Shown: one piece after another, positions 16,357 to 24,637 of the stretch
Position numbering within the stretch: position 1 is the stretch's first letter
Layout of the letters: each line of letters begins with the position of its first letter
Assembly: GCF_020217425.1 (NCBI RefSeq)
Contig: NZ_CP084090.1
Coordinates: 2,914,001 to 2,978,000, forward strand
DNA from: Halomicrobium urmianum
GTDB lineage: Archaea; Halobacteriota; Halobacteria; Halobacteriales; Haloarculaceae
DNA: 64,000 nucleotides
Reading direction: 5' to 3'
The notes under the pieces: model-generated
Databases searched by the model: none
The model's input: only the letters and a program-made list of their open reading frames with translations
Told to the model about the DNA's origin: nothing
Made by a program: the position numbers and the translations under genes

Positions 16357-16989
16357 GTGAAGAACATCGCAGCCAGCCAGTCGAACCCCTTCGGCTTCGA
16401 TCCGGGCTGTGAGCAGTTTGTCCCCGGCTACGGCGACGCGAACGCCCACTTCCACGTCGTGGGGGACCACCCGGGCGTCCACGGCGGCGCCGAGTCGGGC
16501 GTCCCGTTCACCGGCTCCGAGGCGGGCGAGCGACTCCAGCGCGCGCTCGTCGAGGCCGGCCTCCTCGACGAGGCGGGGAGTCCGCCCGACGTGGACAAGA
16601 CCTACCTCTCGTACCTCCACATGTGCGTCCCCGACGGAGACGGGGGGCCGACGGAGCGCGACTACGACGACCTCGAACCGCTGTTCGACGCCGAACTCCG
16701 GGCCATCACGGCCCACGTCCTCCTGCCCGTCGGCGAGCGGGCGACCCGTCACGTCTTCTCCATCGCGACCGTGGAGTCGCCCGACGACGTCGACATGGAC
16801 GCCCGCCACGCCACGGAGATCACCGGCTCGGGCTGGCTCGTCGTCCCGATCAAGGAGCCGGCCGAGTGGACCGACGGCGACGAGGACGCCCTCGTCTCGA
16901 CGCTCGAGGCCATGCTCGCGACCGACTACCGCCGCGAGGCCGACCTCGGACGCTTTCTCCCCCACGGCGAGTCCTACCGCGTGCGGTGA
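16357..16989 (+). CDS. Uracil-DNA glycosylase superfamily protein (divergent family 4-like)
   Basis: A 210-residue protein aligned by eye with family 4 UDGs. VVGDHPG sits where GEAPG is expected, with GVPFTGSEAGERLQRALVEAGL following. YLSYLHMCVP aligns with the NVVKCRP region, and VLLPVGERAT with the VTLGRxA strand. Differences matter: the usual Glu-Ala is Asp-His, and I cannot find the four-cysteine 4Fe-4S set, only two Cys. It may repair other bases or be inactive. GTG is chosen as the start from the TATA-like box. Downstream lies a convergent transporter gene. Confidence 0.75.
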   Translation: MKNIAASQSNPFGFDPGCEQFVPGYGDANAHFHVVGDHPGVHGGAESGVPFTGSEAGERLQRALVEAGLLDEAGSPPDVDKTYLSYLHMCVPDGDGGPTERDYDDLEPLFDAELRAITAHVLLPVGERATRHVFSIATVESPDDVDMDARHATEITGSGWLVVPIKEPAEWTDGDEDALVSTLEAMLATDYRREADLGRFLPHGESYRVR

Positions 16990-17016
16990 GGTGACGGTCC
17001 GGTGAGGAGAGCCGCC

Positions 17017-18375
17017 CTAGAAGGGCGCGAAGAAGATCGCCCCGTCGACGAGGAACAGCTCGTTGACGCCGAAGGCGAGCGTCACGAGGATGCCGACGAG
17101 CACGACGATCCGGGTGGTCCACAGCCAGACCGGCCCGAACCACTCCGTACCGGTCGCCCCCTGGCGGAGTTCGTCGACGGCCTCGCGACCGATGACCCAG
17201 CTGACGAAAATCACGACGAACAGGACCGACAGCGGCAGGAAGAGGTTGTAGGCGACCGCGTCGAACCAGCCGAACCAGATCGAGATCCCGCCCGGATCGC
17301 CGGTGTCCCACGCCGACGGGAGTCCCAGCAGGAACAGGAGGACGCCGGCCGCGACGGCCAGACGCGTCCGTGCTACGTCGTAGTTGTCGGCGGCGTAGGC
17401 GATGAGCACTTCAAGTAGACTGATCGCCGAGGACAGCGCCGCCATGAGGACGACGCCAAAGAAGACCACGCCGAGCAGGTTCCCGAGCGGGAGCTGCGCG
17501 AACGCCGAGGCGACGGCGACGAACAGCGCATCGGTCGTCGTCTGCGTCGGGTCGGCCCCGATCGCGAACATGATGGGGAAGACCACGAGGCCGGCGAGGA
17601 CGCCGATCAGCGTGTTCGAGACGACGATCACTCCGCCATCGACCGCGAGGCTGTCGTCCTCGCCGACGTACGACGAGTAGGTGATCATGATCGCCATCCC
17701 CAGCGAGAGCGTGAAGAACGCCTGGCTGACCGCGTAGGGGATCACGCTCGGCGCGTTCGTCAGCAGGTCGCCGAAGTTCGGTGAGAGGAAGTACGCGTAT
17801 CCGTCGGCCGCACCGCCCAGCGTGAACGCCCAGGCGGCGAGGCCGATCATCAGCACGACGATGGAGGGGACCATCACCTTCGTCGCCCGCTCGATGCCGT
17901 CAGCGACGCCCAGCGCGACGATGCCAACGACCAGTCCGATGAAGACGGCCTGTCCGATGACCGCTTCGGGCCCCGAGGCGATGGTCCCGAAGAACTCGCC
18001 GGGGGCATCGAAGTACGCACCCGTCGCGCTGCCGATCATGTACCTGAGGACCCAGCCGCCGACGACGTCGTAGTACGACAGGATCCAGAAGCCGGTAACG
18101 ACGCTCAGCGCGCCGACGATCCGCCAGTTCCGGTGACCCAGTTCCTCGAACGCGTCGATCGCGTTGGACTTGGTCCGCCGGCCGATGGCGAACTCGGCCA
18201 TCAGGGCCGGAAAGCCCAGCAGGAGAACCGAGAGCAGGTAGAACACGACGAACGCCGCCCCGCCGTTGGCCGCCGTCTTGAACGGGAACTGCCAGATGTT
18301 CCCCAGACCGACGGCGCTGCCGATGGCGGCGATGAGAAAGCCGACGCGCGAGGTCCACGTTGCACGATTGCTCAT
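17017..18375 (-). CDS. Sodium-dependent transporter (NSS/SNF family)
   Basis: A 452-residue polytopic membrane protein of the neurotransmitter:sodium symporter family (LeuT-like). The start MSNRATWTSRVGFLIAAIG leads into the first helix, with the unwound sodium-site motif AIGSAVGLGNIWQFP. A second signature is FFTLSLGMAIMITYSSY (TM6 region). It has about eleven hydrophobic segments and lacks an extra C-terminal domain. It should import an amino acid or small amine with Na+, a sensible driving ion in a halophile. It is monocistronic. Confidence 0.93.
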   Translation of the reverse strand: MSNRATWTSRVGFLIAAIGSAVGLGNIWQFPFKTAANGGAAFVVFYLLSVLLLGFPALMAEFAIGRRTKSNAIDAFEELGHRNWRIVGALSVVTGFWILSYYDVVGGWVLRYMIGSATGAYFDAPGEFFGTIASGPEAVIGQAVFIGLVVGIVALGVADGIERATKVMVPSIVVLMIGLAAWAFTLGGAADGYAYFLSPNFGDLLTNAPSVIPYAVSQAFFTLSLGMAIMITYSSYVGEDDSLAVDGGVIVVSNTLIGVLAGLVVFPIMFAIGADPTQTTTDALFVAVASAFAQLPLGNLLGVVFFGVVLMAALSSAISLLEVLIAYAADNYDVARTRLAVAAGVLLFLLGLPSAWDTGDPGGISIWFGWFDAVAYNLFLPLSVLFVVIFVSWVIGREAVDELRQGATGTEWFGPVWLWTTRIVVLVGILVTLAFGVNELFLVDGAIFFAPF

Positions 18376-18502
18376 CCCTACCGTCGCTTCTCGTCGACGG
18401 GGAAAATCTCTGTGAAAGACCGGTGCGGCAGCGGCGCAATCGCCCGGGAGCCGACGCGACCACTCCGAAGGAGTCTATTCCTGCAGTCTGAATGGGAATT
18501 CA

Positions 18503-18709
18503 ATGGCCAACGAGGAGAGCGATCTCAGGGCCGTGCTGTACGTCGACGACGAGCATCGCGACGCCGCGGTATCAGAGGGTACTGAACCGTTCACGCGCCT
18601 GGAAAAGGTGCCCGTGTTCGGTCCGCGGAACGGCGAGAGCGAGATTAGCGTCGACCTCGAACCGGGTCGACGGGTCTGGCAGAGAGTAAGGACGCGGTCG
18701 TCGCTATGA
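18503..18709 (+). CDS. Small hypothetical protein
   Basis: A 68-residue frame with haloarchaeal acidic composition, beginning MANEESDLRAVLYVDDEHRD. The run AVLYVDDE recalls the start of a receiver domain, but nothing else of that fold follows. It may be a fragment or a stand-alone small protein. The ATG is preceded by the comparatively AT-rich GGGAATTCA. I do not recognise a family. Confidence 0.4.
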   Translation: MANEESDLRAVLYVDDEHRDAAVSEGTEPFTRLEKVPVFGPRNGESEISVDLEPGRRVWQRVRTRSSL

Positions 18710-18828
18710 TGCTCGCCGACCGGGGGCAAATTCTGCACAATCAGCGCTTCGGACCGTCGTCCTCACCGGTCGGATTACGCCTCTCTCGGCATGAACCGCG
18801 GTTCGCGCCGTCGCGCTCACTGGGCGTT

Positions 18829-19539
18829 TCATGCCTCACCGTACACCGGCACGGCGGCCCCGCTCGTCACGGAGGTAGCGTCGGAACACAGCGCCAGGAC
18901 GGTGTCGGCGATTTCGGCCGGGTCCACCCACTCGTCGTGGTCGGCGTCGGGCATCATCTCGCGGTTCATCGGCGTGTCGATGACGCTGGGCATGATCGCG
19001 TTGGCCCGCAACTCGCCCGTGTTCTCCTCGGCGATGGACTCGGTAAGCAGGCGCACGCCGGCCTTGGAGGCCCGGTAGATGCCGTCGCCCTCGCCGCCCG
19101 AAAGCGACGAGCGGGACGCGACCGAGACGATGGCGCCGTCGCCGTCGCGGACGTGCGGGACGGCGTGCTTCGAGGCGAGGAACATGGTCTTCAGATTCAC
19201 GTCCATCAGGAAGTCGAACGTGTCGACGTCGGTCTCCTCGATCGGGTCGCCGCCGCGCCACGTACCGGCGACGTTGCAGAGGTAGTCGAGGTCCCCGTGC
19301 TCGTCGACCACCTCGCCGACCACGCGCTCGACGTCGTCCTCGTCTGTGAAGTCGCCCTGGTGGAAGTCGATCCGGTCTGGGTTCTCGAACTGGCAGTCCT
19401 CGCTCTCGGGCTCGACCACGTCGGCGCCGCAGACGGTCGCGCCGGCGTCGTCGAAGGCCGTCGCGACGGCGCTACCGAGGGCCCCGCCGACCCCGGTGAT
19501 CAGCGCCACCTCGCCGTCGAAGTCGAATTCGGCTGACAT
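18829..19539 (-). CDS. Short-chain dehydrogenase/reductase (SDR)
   Basis: A 236-residue classical SDR. The cofactor motif TGVGGALGSAVA is near residue 15. The acidic residue after the second strand suggests NAD(H). NVAG replaces NNAG. The catalytic Ser lies in SVASRSS and the YRASK motif is present. The C-terminus ends in VPVYGEA. The frame is open far upstream on this strand, but the ATG at 19539 starts the fold exactly. The substrate is unknown. It lies just downstream of the formyltransferase/deacetylase pair, 59 bases away on the same strand, so it could share a transcript. Confidence 0.92.
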   Translation of the reverse strand: MSAEFDFDGEVALITGVGGALGSAVATAFDDAGATVCGADVVEPESEDCQFENPDRIDFHQGDFTDEDDVERVVGEVVDEHGDLDYLCNVAGTWRGGDPIEETDVDTFDFLMDVNLKTMFLASKHAVPHVRDGDGAIVSVASRSSLSGGEGDGIYRASKAGVRLLTESIAEENTGELRANAIMPSVIDTPMNREMMPDADHDEWVDPAEIADTVLALCSDATSVTSGAAVPVYGEA

Positions 19540-19598
19540 GCGTGAGCGGTCGGCGGCGAGGGGGATAAAGCTACGGCGCGTGACCGGGGCGCGCACCC

Positions 19599-20399
19599 TC
19601 ACCCCAGCAGCGCCCCGCGGGCGGTCTTCTCGACGAAGATCAGTACGGGCTGGCCCTTCGGCAGGGTGTAGAGGTCGCCCAGTTCCTCCTCGGCGAGGCT
19701 CTCGGGCTCGAAGTCGGGGTCCCGGAGGTTCCGCACCCCGTCGGCGAGCATCGGCTCGGAGGCGGCGAACAGGCGGCGGCGGACCGCCCGCCAGGTGGGT
19801 GCGTCGCCGATACGTATCCGGCGCTCGGCGACGATTTCGCCGCCGTCCAGCGTCTCGTTGAGCCGCTGGAGGGTCACCCCGGCCGTCTCGCGGCCGTGGA
19901 CGTACTCCCAGAAGCCCATCGGCTGGCCGCGGTACTCGCGGAGGTTCCCGTGGTGGAAGCTCAGCACGCCACGCTCGGGCGCGGTCAGCGCGTCGCCGAC
20001 CAGGAAGCCGAAGCCGAAGCGGACGGCCACGTCGGTCTCGGTCAGTCGCTCGACCGCCGGATCGGGGAGGGCGTTCTTCCAGCCGTCGACCGTCTCCGGT
20101 TCGCAGGCGATCCGCTCGGCGTCCTCGATCCCGGGGAGGTCGGCGACCCGGCGGCGCTCCAGCGGCTCGATCTCCCTGCTCAGGACCTCGGCGAGGCCGC
20201 CGACGACGGCCCACTCCCGGAGTTCGACGGCCCGGTGGAGGGTCTCGACGGGGGACCGCTCGCTGGTCGAGGCGTCCCTGACCTCCAGGGTGATCCGTGC
20301 CGGCGTCTCCGCGACCATCCGCTCGACGGCGTCGGCCGCCCACGCCGGGAGCGTCTCGCCCGAGGTGAGCAAGGCGACCCGCGTGACGTCGTCAGGCAC
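19599..20399 (-). CDS. Formyltransferase-family protein
   Basis: A 266-residue protein whose middle part has the formyl-transferase fold signature SFHHGNLREYRG (about residues 146-157), equivalent to the HxSLLPxYRG region. GFWEYVHGRETAGVTLQ, the expected following strand and helix, comes next, then LDGGEIVAERRI. The N-terminal 120 residues are poorly conserved, and the classical Asn of the Asn-His-Asp triad is not certain. Its start overlaps the end of the deacetylase gene by 8 bases. The pairing suggests N-formylation of an amino group exposed by deacetylation, for example on a sugar. That is inference. Confidence 0.75.
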   Translation of the reverse strand: MPDDVTRVALLTSGETLPAWAADAVERMVAETPARITLEVRDASTSERSPVETLHRAVELREWAVVGGLAEVLSREIEPLERRRVADLPGIEDAERIACEPETVDGWKNALPDPAVERLTETDVAVRFGFGFLVGDALTAPERGVLSFHHGNLREYRGQPMGFWEYVHGRETAGVTLQRLNETLDGGEIVAERRIRIGDAPTWRAVRRRLFAASEPMLADGVRNLRDPDFEPESLAEEELGDLYTLPKGQPVLIFVEKTARGALLG

Positions 20400-21348
20400 G
20401 GCCAGTCACCTCCGCCGTCCGGCCGCGGACGCGATCGTTGAGCGCCGCCATGGTCAGGACCTCGACCTCGCCCGTGCTCCGCCGCGCGGCCAGTTCCGAC
20501 AGGAAGCCCTCGATCACGGGCCACTGGTACTCGTTGGCGACGTCGTAGAGGTGTGACCAGAGGTGGCAGTGCCCGTCCGACTCCACGGCGGCGTCGACGG
20601 CCCGGCGGAGGTAGGTCCGCTGGAGGCGCTGGCGGAGGGCGACGGGCACCGCCGAGAAGGGGGCCGGCGGATCCCGCTGGCCCAGCGGCAGCGTCGACGC
20701 CGTCAGCGAGGGGTAGGTCGTGCAGTACGTCTCGACGACGCCGTCGACCAGCCGCGGCTCGAAGGTCGGGTGCGGACCGATCACGAGCTCCTTCAGCCGG
20801 GCCAGCCGACCGCGGTCGCTGGTGTCCCGGGACAGGCGGACGACCTCGAGGCCCGCGTCTCGCAGCGCCGCCCGCGGCGGCGGGTAGTGCCGGGGCGGCA
20901 CGATAGAGACGGTCTCGTTTCCCACGTTCCGTCGGTGGAGACGCTGGCACCGGGACAGCTCCCAGTCCAGGGTCGCCGCGCTCACGTCGTCGCAGGGGAC
21001 GTGCGAGTAGGTGTGCGTACAGATCTCGTGGTTCGTCGGCCGGTCCCGGATCGCGGCGACCGCGTCGGGCGCGTAGAACAGCGGGTCCGACACCGCGTCG
21101 GTCCCCGGGTCCGCGTCGAACCAGCCGCTCTCGTGGGGACCGTCGTGGTCGCCGTCGCAGGCCGATTCGAGCAGGTGTCCCACGACGTCGAAGCTGATCG
21201 GTACGTTCAGGGCGTCACAGCGGTCGAGGAGCCGTCGGAGATACGCTCGCTCCGGGACACCGTCGTCGCTGAGGTGAGCGTCGTCCGCGAGATCGTGGAC
21301 TCCCCACCCGAGTTCCACCTCCATGCTGATCGTCACCGTTCCGGGCAT
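20392..21348 (-). CDS. Polysaccharide deacetylase-family protein
   Basis: A 318-residue NodB-type domain protein. The first strand, TISMEVELGWG, carries the acidic pair that replaces the TFDDG Asp residues. The metal-binding THTYSH (HxxxH) is at about residue 131, and VPPRHYPP occupies the motif-3 position. No signal peptide is visible, so it acts in the cytoplasm, as expected for a nucleotide-sugar or lipid-linked-sugar deacetylase. It is translationally overlapped with the formyltransferase gene. The long upstream region contains hairpin repeats and lies opposite the GDPD start. Confidence 0.82.
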   Translation of the reverse strand: MPGTVTISMEVELGWGVHDLADDAHLSDDGVPERAYLRRLLDRCDALNVPISFDVVGHLLESACDGDHDGPHESGWFDADPGTDAVSDPLFYAPDAVAAIRDRPTNHEICTHTYSHVPCDDVSAATLDWELSRCQRLHRRNVGNETVSIVPPRHYPPPRAALRDAGLEVVRLSRDTSDRGRLARLKELVIGPHPTFEPRLVDGVVETYCTTYPSLTASTLPLGQRDPPAPFSAVPVALRQRLQRTYLRRAVDAAVESDGHCHLWSHLYDVANEYQWPVIEGFLSELAARRSTGEVEVLTMAALNDRVRGRTAEVTGRA

Positions 21349-21691
21349 GGGACGGCAGAGAACGCGCCCCCTCTTTGGAAGCAGGCGGTTTTCCGCCGTG
21401 AACGCGCCGTTACCGAGCGCTAAGGTGACGTTACCGGGCGCACGCAGGCGCGCCGGACCGGCAGAGCGCGGTCCAGTGCCCGCACTGGACGCCGAAAGGC
21501 TCGCTTCGCTCGCCTTTCGAGCCCAGCCTCACGCAGTTCGGCTGGACGCCGCTGGAGCACCACTCCAGCGAGCCCGCGATCACTCCGTTCGCGCGGACGC
21601 CGGAGGACGAGCGGAGTGAGTCCTCCGAGCTCAGTCTCGCTCCGCTCGACTGGACGGCAAAGCCCTTGCCAGGCCGGACCCAGGCGCTGCC
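21349..21691. repeat. Gene-free divergent region with degenerate ~55-bp tandem repeat of hairpins
   Basis: There is no gene here. At 21471-21652 there are six consecutive dyads: 21471-21490, 21493-21519, 21523-21545, 21551-21569, 21601-21627 and 21632-21652. Three have 9-11-nt inner sequences of the TCGCTTCGCTC type. The string CTGGACGCCG or a close variant recurs at about 21485, 21542, 21593 and 21649. This gives a period of 51-57 bases and indicates a diverged tandem array. Confidence 0.7.
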
Positions 21692-22345
21692 ATGGAGTGC
21701 ATCGCGCATCGCGGCTTCGCCGACCGGTACCCGGAGAACACGCTGGGCGCCGTGCGCGCGGCGGAACGCGCAGACCTCGTCGAGGTCGACGCTCGCCGCA
21801 GCGCCGACGGCGAGGTGGTGGTCGTCCACGACGAGACGGTCGACCGGGTGACTGGAACGACGGGAGCGGTACGGGACTTCACCGCGGAGGAACTCGCCGC
21901 ACTGGACGTGCTCGGCTCCGGGGAGGGAGTCCCCATGCTCGCGTCGGTCTGCGAGGCCCTTCCGGCCGACGTCGGGATCAACGTGGAACTGAAAGAGCGC
22001 GGCCTCGCCGCCGACGTCGCAGCGGTGCTGGACGGCGCCGGCCCGGACCGCGTCCTGGTGTCCTCCTTCGACGCCGGCGCGCTGCGGGAGATGCGCGAGG
22101 CCGGCGACTGGCCGCTCGCCTACGTCTTCGAGGAGGCCCCCGAGGCGGGCCTCGACCGCGCCCGCGACCTCGGCTGCGCTGCCGTCCACCCGGAGTGGCG
22201 GCTCCTCGACGAGGGGTTCGTCGCGGCCGCCCGCGAGGGCGACCTCGCGGTCAACGCCTGGACGGTCGACGACGCCGAGTCGGCCCGCCGCGCCCGCCGG
22301 GCCGGCGTCGACGGCCTGATCGCCGACAGCCCGGAGTTCTGCTGA
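21692..22345 (+). CDS. Glycerophosphodiester phosphodiesterase
   Basis: A 217-residue GDPD TIM barrel. The catalytic start is MECIAHRGFADRYPENT (His-Arg and the PENT Glu-Asn). VEVDARRSADG supplies the metal-binding Glu and Asp, and VVHDETVDRVTG the second catalytic His. The C-terminal NAWTVDDAESA and GLIADSP blocks are typical. It hydrolyses glycerophosphodiesters to glycerol phosphate and an alcohol. In archaea the substrate may be a glycerol-1-phosphate headgroup. There is no signal peptide, so it is cytoplasmic. Confidence 0.95.
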   Translation: MECIAHRGFADRYPENTLGAVRAAERADLVEVDARRSADGEVVVVHDETVDRVTGTTGAVRDFTAEELAALDVLGSGEGVPMLASVCEALPADVGINVELKERGLAADVAAVLDGAGPDRVLVSSFDAGALREMREAGDWPLAYVFEEAPEAGLDRARDLGCAAVHPEWRLLDEGFVAAAREGDLAVNAWTVDDAESARRARRAGVDGLIADSPEFC

Positions 22346-22371
22346 TCGCGGTCGAGGGCGACAGTCGCGGG

Positions 22372-23163
22372 TCAGAGCCCGGCGAGGTTCTGCCGGAGCC
22401 TGATGGTCGCGGTCATCAGCGCCGTCGCGGTCATGATGACGAAGACGACCTGGACGTGGCGGACGATGGCCCGGTCCAGCGACGCCAGCACGGCCAGGTC
22501 GGCGACGAGCACTAGCGACGCGAACAGGAGGACCGGCAGGAGGTGACGCAGGAGCGTGTCGACGACCGTCCCCTGGACGCGCGAGGCCGAGATGCCCCGC
22601 CGGGCAGTCGCCAGCCCGAGGCCGGCGAGCACGAGCGCGCTCAGGCCGCCGAGCGCGGTGACGGCGTCGCTACCGGCGGCGGCGATCCGGCCGACGAACA
22701 CGGCGAGCACTGCCGCCGCGCCCAGCGGCCAGACCCAGTCCGGGACGGCGACCCCGGCGTCCCCGGGCAGCGCGTGGTGACACAGCGTCGTCGCGGCGAA
22801 CGACAGCGCGAGGACGTGGGCCAGCAGGACCGCGCTCCGGTACGGCGTTCGCAGCGACGAGACGATCTCGAGGAGGCCCAGCAGCGCGAACACCGCGGCG
22901 GTCGCCCCGACGACCACCAGCGACGCCCACAGCCCGTCCCGGCCGAGGTCCGTCGCCCGGTCGTTGCGGTGCGCGTAGAAGGCGAAGCGCAGCCCCAGCA
23001 CCGCCAGCAGCGTCAGGGCGATGAAGAAGATGAACGTGAGGTTCGCGTTGCCCTCGATCAGGTGGAGCCCGACCTCGACGTCGCCAACCACCTGCGCCGC
23101 TCCGCTCTCGGACGCCGGTCCGTCACCGACCATCCGCGTCACCGACGGCCCGTCACCGACCAT
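22372..23163 (-). CDS. Hypothetical polytopic membrane protein
   Basis: A 263-residue protein with about seven hydrophobic segments, the first at NLTFIFFIALTLLAVLGL and the last at VFVIMTATALMTATIRL. The N-terminus carries two tandem copies of a MVGDGP-starting decapeptide from a 30-bp DNA duplication, so the true start may be the second Met (23133). The first start overlaps the end of the kinase-like gene by 11 bases, suggesting a joint transcript. I do not recognise the family. Confidence 0.7.
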   Translation of the reverse strand: MVGDGPSVTRMVGDGPASESGAAQVVGDVEVGLHLIEGNANLTFIFFIALTLLAVLGLRFAFYAHRNDRATDLGRDGLWASLVVVGATAAVFALLGLLEIVSSLRTPYRSAVLLAHVLALSFAATTLCHHALPGDAGVAVPDWVWPLGAAAVLAVFVGRIAAAGSDAVTALGGLSALVLAGLGLATARRGISASRVQGTVVDTLLRHLLPVLLFASLVLVADLAVLASLDRAIVRHVQVVFVIMTATALMTATIRLRQNLAGL

Positions 23164-23170
23164 CCGCGTC
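23111..23170. repeat. 30-bp tandem duplication at the kinase stop/membrane-gene start
   Basis: CGTCACCGACCATCCGCGTC occurs exactly at 23121-23140 and 23151-23170, within 30-bp units. It includes the kinase stop codon (23153-23155) and both candidate ATGs of the membrane protein. Confidence 0.75.
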
Positions 23171-24535
23171 CCCCCCTGCGTCCACGGCGCGAAGGTCGGC
23201 GGCCAGGTGTTCGACGCTCTCGTAGCGGCGGAGCTTGCGCCGGGCCATCGCCTTGCTGACGACGTCGTCGATCCGGTCGGGGACGTCGGCGACGGCGCCG
23301 GGCAGCGGCGGCTCCGATTCGAGGACGCGCCGCCGGACGGTTCCGTAGTCGCCGTCGTAGGGCGATTCGCCCGTGAACAGCCGGTAGATCACCGATCCGA
23401 GACCGTAGATGTCGGTCGCGTGGTCGACCCGGCCGAAGTCTCGGTCGAAGTACTCCGGCGCGGCGTAGCGCGGATCCAGCCGCCCGGTCGGGTCGAAGTG
23501 GCGCCTGACCGCGCCCATCAGTGCGACGTTGGTCAGGAGCGGGGGCTGGCGCTCGTCCTCGTCGATGACGTTCCCGTAGTAGGCGACGTTCCCCGCGTCG
23601 ACGCCGCCGTGGACGACGCCGCCCGCGTGGGCCTCGACCAGGGCGTTCGCGATCCGCTCGGCGTTCCACCGGGCCGTGGCCGGCGGGAGGCGGCCCCGGT
23701 CGGACAGCGTCACGCCCGCGTACTCGACGACCGCCCACGGCCGCGGCTCGGTCCCCCAGTCGTACAGCGTCGCGACGTCCTCGTGGTCGTCCGCGGACGC
23801 CCACCGTGTCAGCGCCGCCGCGAGGTCCTCGGCGAAGGCTTCCTGGCCCTCGTCGGGCCGGTGGAACAGCGCCAGACCGACCGGGAGCTCCTCGCCGTCC
23901 CGCACCCCCAGCGCGCGGTAGACGTCCGCGTACCGGCGCCGGCGCCGCCCGGCGAGGACGGTCAGCCGGTCGAACTCGGAGGCGTACTTGATCGCCGAGA
24001 GCTCGCTCGAGGCTGTCCAGCCGTCGCGGGCCGGCGGTCCGGCCACGGCCTCGTCCGCAGGGGTCCCGTCGCTCTCCCTGTCGTCCCCGCCATCGTCGAA
24101 CGTGGCGGGGTCGGACGGCGTCCTCATCGCGCCGTCCGCTTCCGGCATCACAGCGTCGAGGTCGCCGCCTGCCCCGGGCTCCGCCCCCGGTCGGCCGTCG
24201 CGTACGGGGATCGCTGCGTCGTCGTTACCGCCTGCGAGCGCGTCCGCGACGCGCTCGTGCTGCGTCCGCGCGAGGTAGTCGGCGAGCAGTCGCAACTCGG
24301 CCGGCGCGTCCCCGTCGATGCGTCCGGCGAGCCGCCGGGTCACGTAGCGGACGGCGTCTGGGTCCGCGCGAACGACCCGACAGAGGGCCCACGCCGCGCC
24401 GATCCGGACTGCGGGATCGGGTTCTGTCAGCCGGTCCACGAGCCGCGGGAGGCTGCGCCGACCCCGGTCCGGCGACTCGACGACGGCCAGCAGGTCCGCC
24501 AGCGGATCCTCGGGCCCCGCTCGGTCCCGGTCCAT
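23153..24535 (-). CDS. Ser/Thr protein kinase-like protein, probable pseudokinase with HEAT-like N-terminus
   Basis: A 460-residue protein. Residues about 1-90 have helical repeat features (LPRLVDRLTEPDPAVRIGAAWALC, like HEAT units). A low-complexity acidic linker follows, then a kinase-like domain from about 175. The C-lobe is recognisable: HGGVDAGNVAYYGN at the catalytic loop, RYAAPEYF at APE, and ATDIYGLGSVIYRLFTG. However, the catalytic HRD Asp aligns with Gly and the DFG motif reads TNV, so phosphotransfer is doubtful. I also see no GxGxxG loop. It is followed with an 11-base overlap by a membrane protein gene. Confidence 0.78.
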   Translation of the reverse strand: MDRDRAGPEDPLADLLAVVESPDRGRRSLPRLVDRLTEPDPAVRIGAAWALCRVVRADPDAVRYVTRRLAGRIDGDAPAELRLLADYLARTQHERVADALAGGNDDAAIPVRDGRPGAEPGAGGDLDAVMPEADGAMRTPSDPATFDDGGDDRESDGTPADEAVAGPPARDGWTASSELSAIKYASEFDRLTVLAGRRRRRYADVYRALGVRDGEELPVGLALFHRPDEGQEAFAEDLAAALTRWASADDHEDVATLYDWGTEPRPWAVVEYAGVTLSDRGRLPPATARWNAERIANALVEAHAGGVVHGGVDAGNVAYYGNVIDEDERQPPLLTNVALMGAVRRHFDPTGRLDPRYAAPEYFDRDFGRVDHATDIYGLGSVIYRLFTGESPYDGDYGTVRRRVLESEPPLPGAVADVPDRIDDVVSKAMARRKLRRYESVEHLAADLRAVDAGGDADGR

Positions 24536-24637
24536 TCGCTGATATGCCTAGCTGCCGTGATATTCATCCTTGCGGTGTCCGGGGTCGTATCGACCCCACC
24601 GGCCGTGCGGGACACCGGCACGCCGACTGCGAGGGCG

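Noticed and set aside
18706-19536. Plus-strand frame opposite the SDR gene
   Set aside because: Val/Asp/Gly-rich shadow; the minus-strand SDR has all catalytic motifs.
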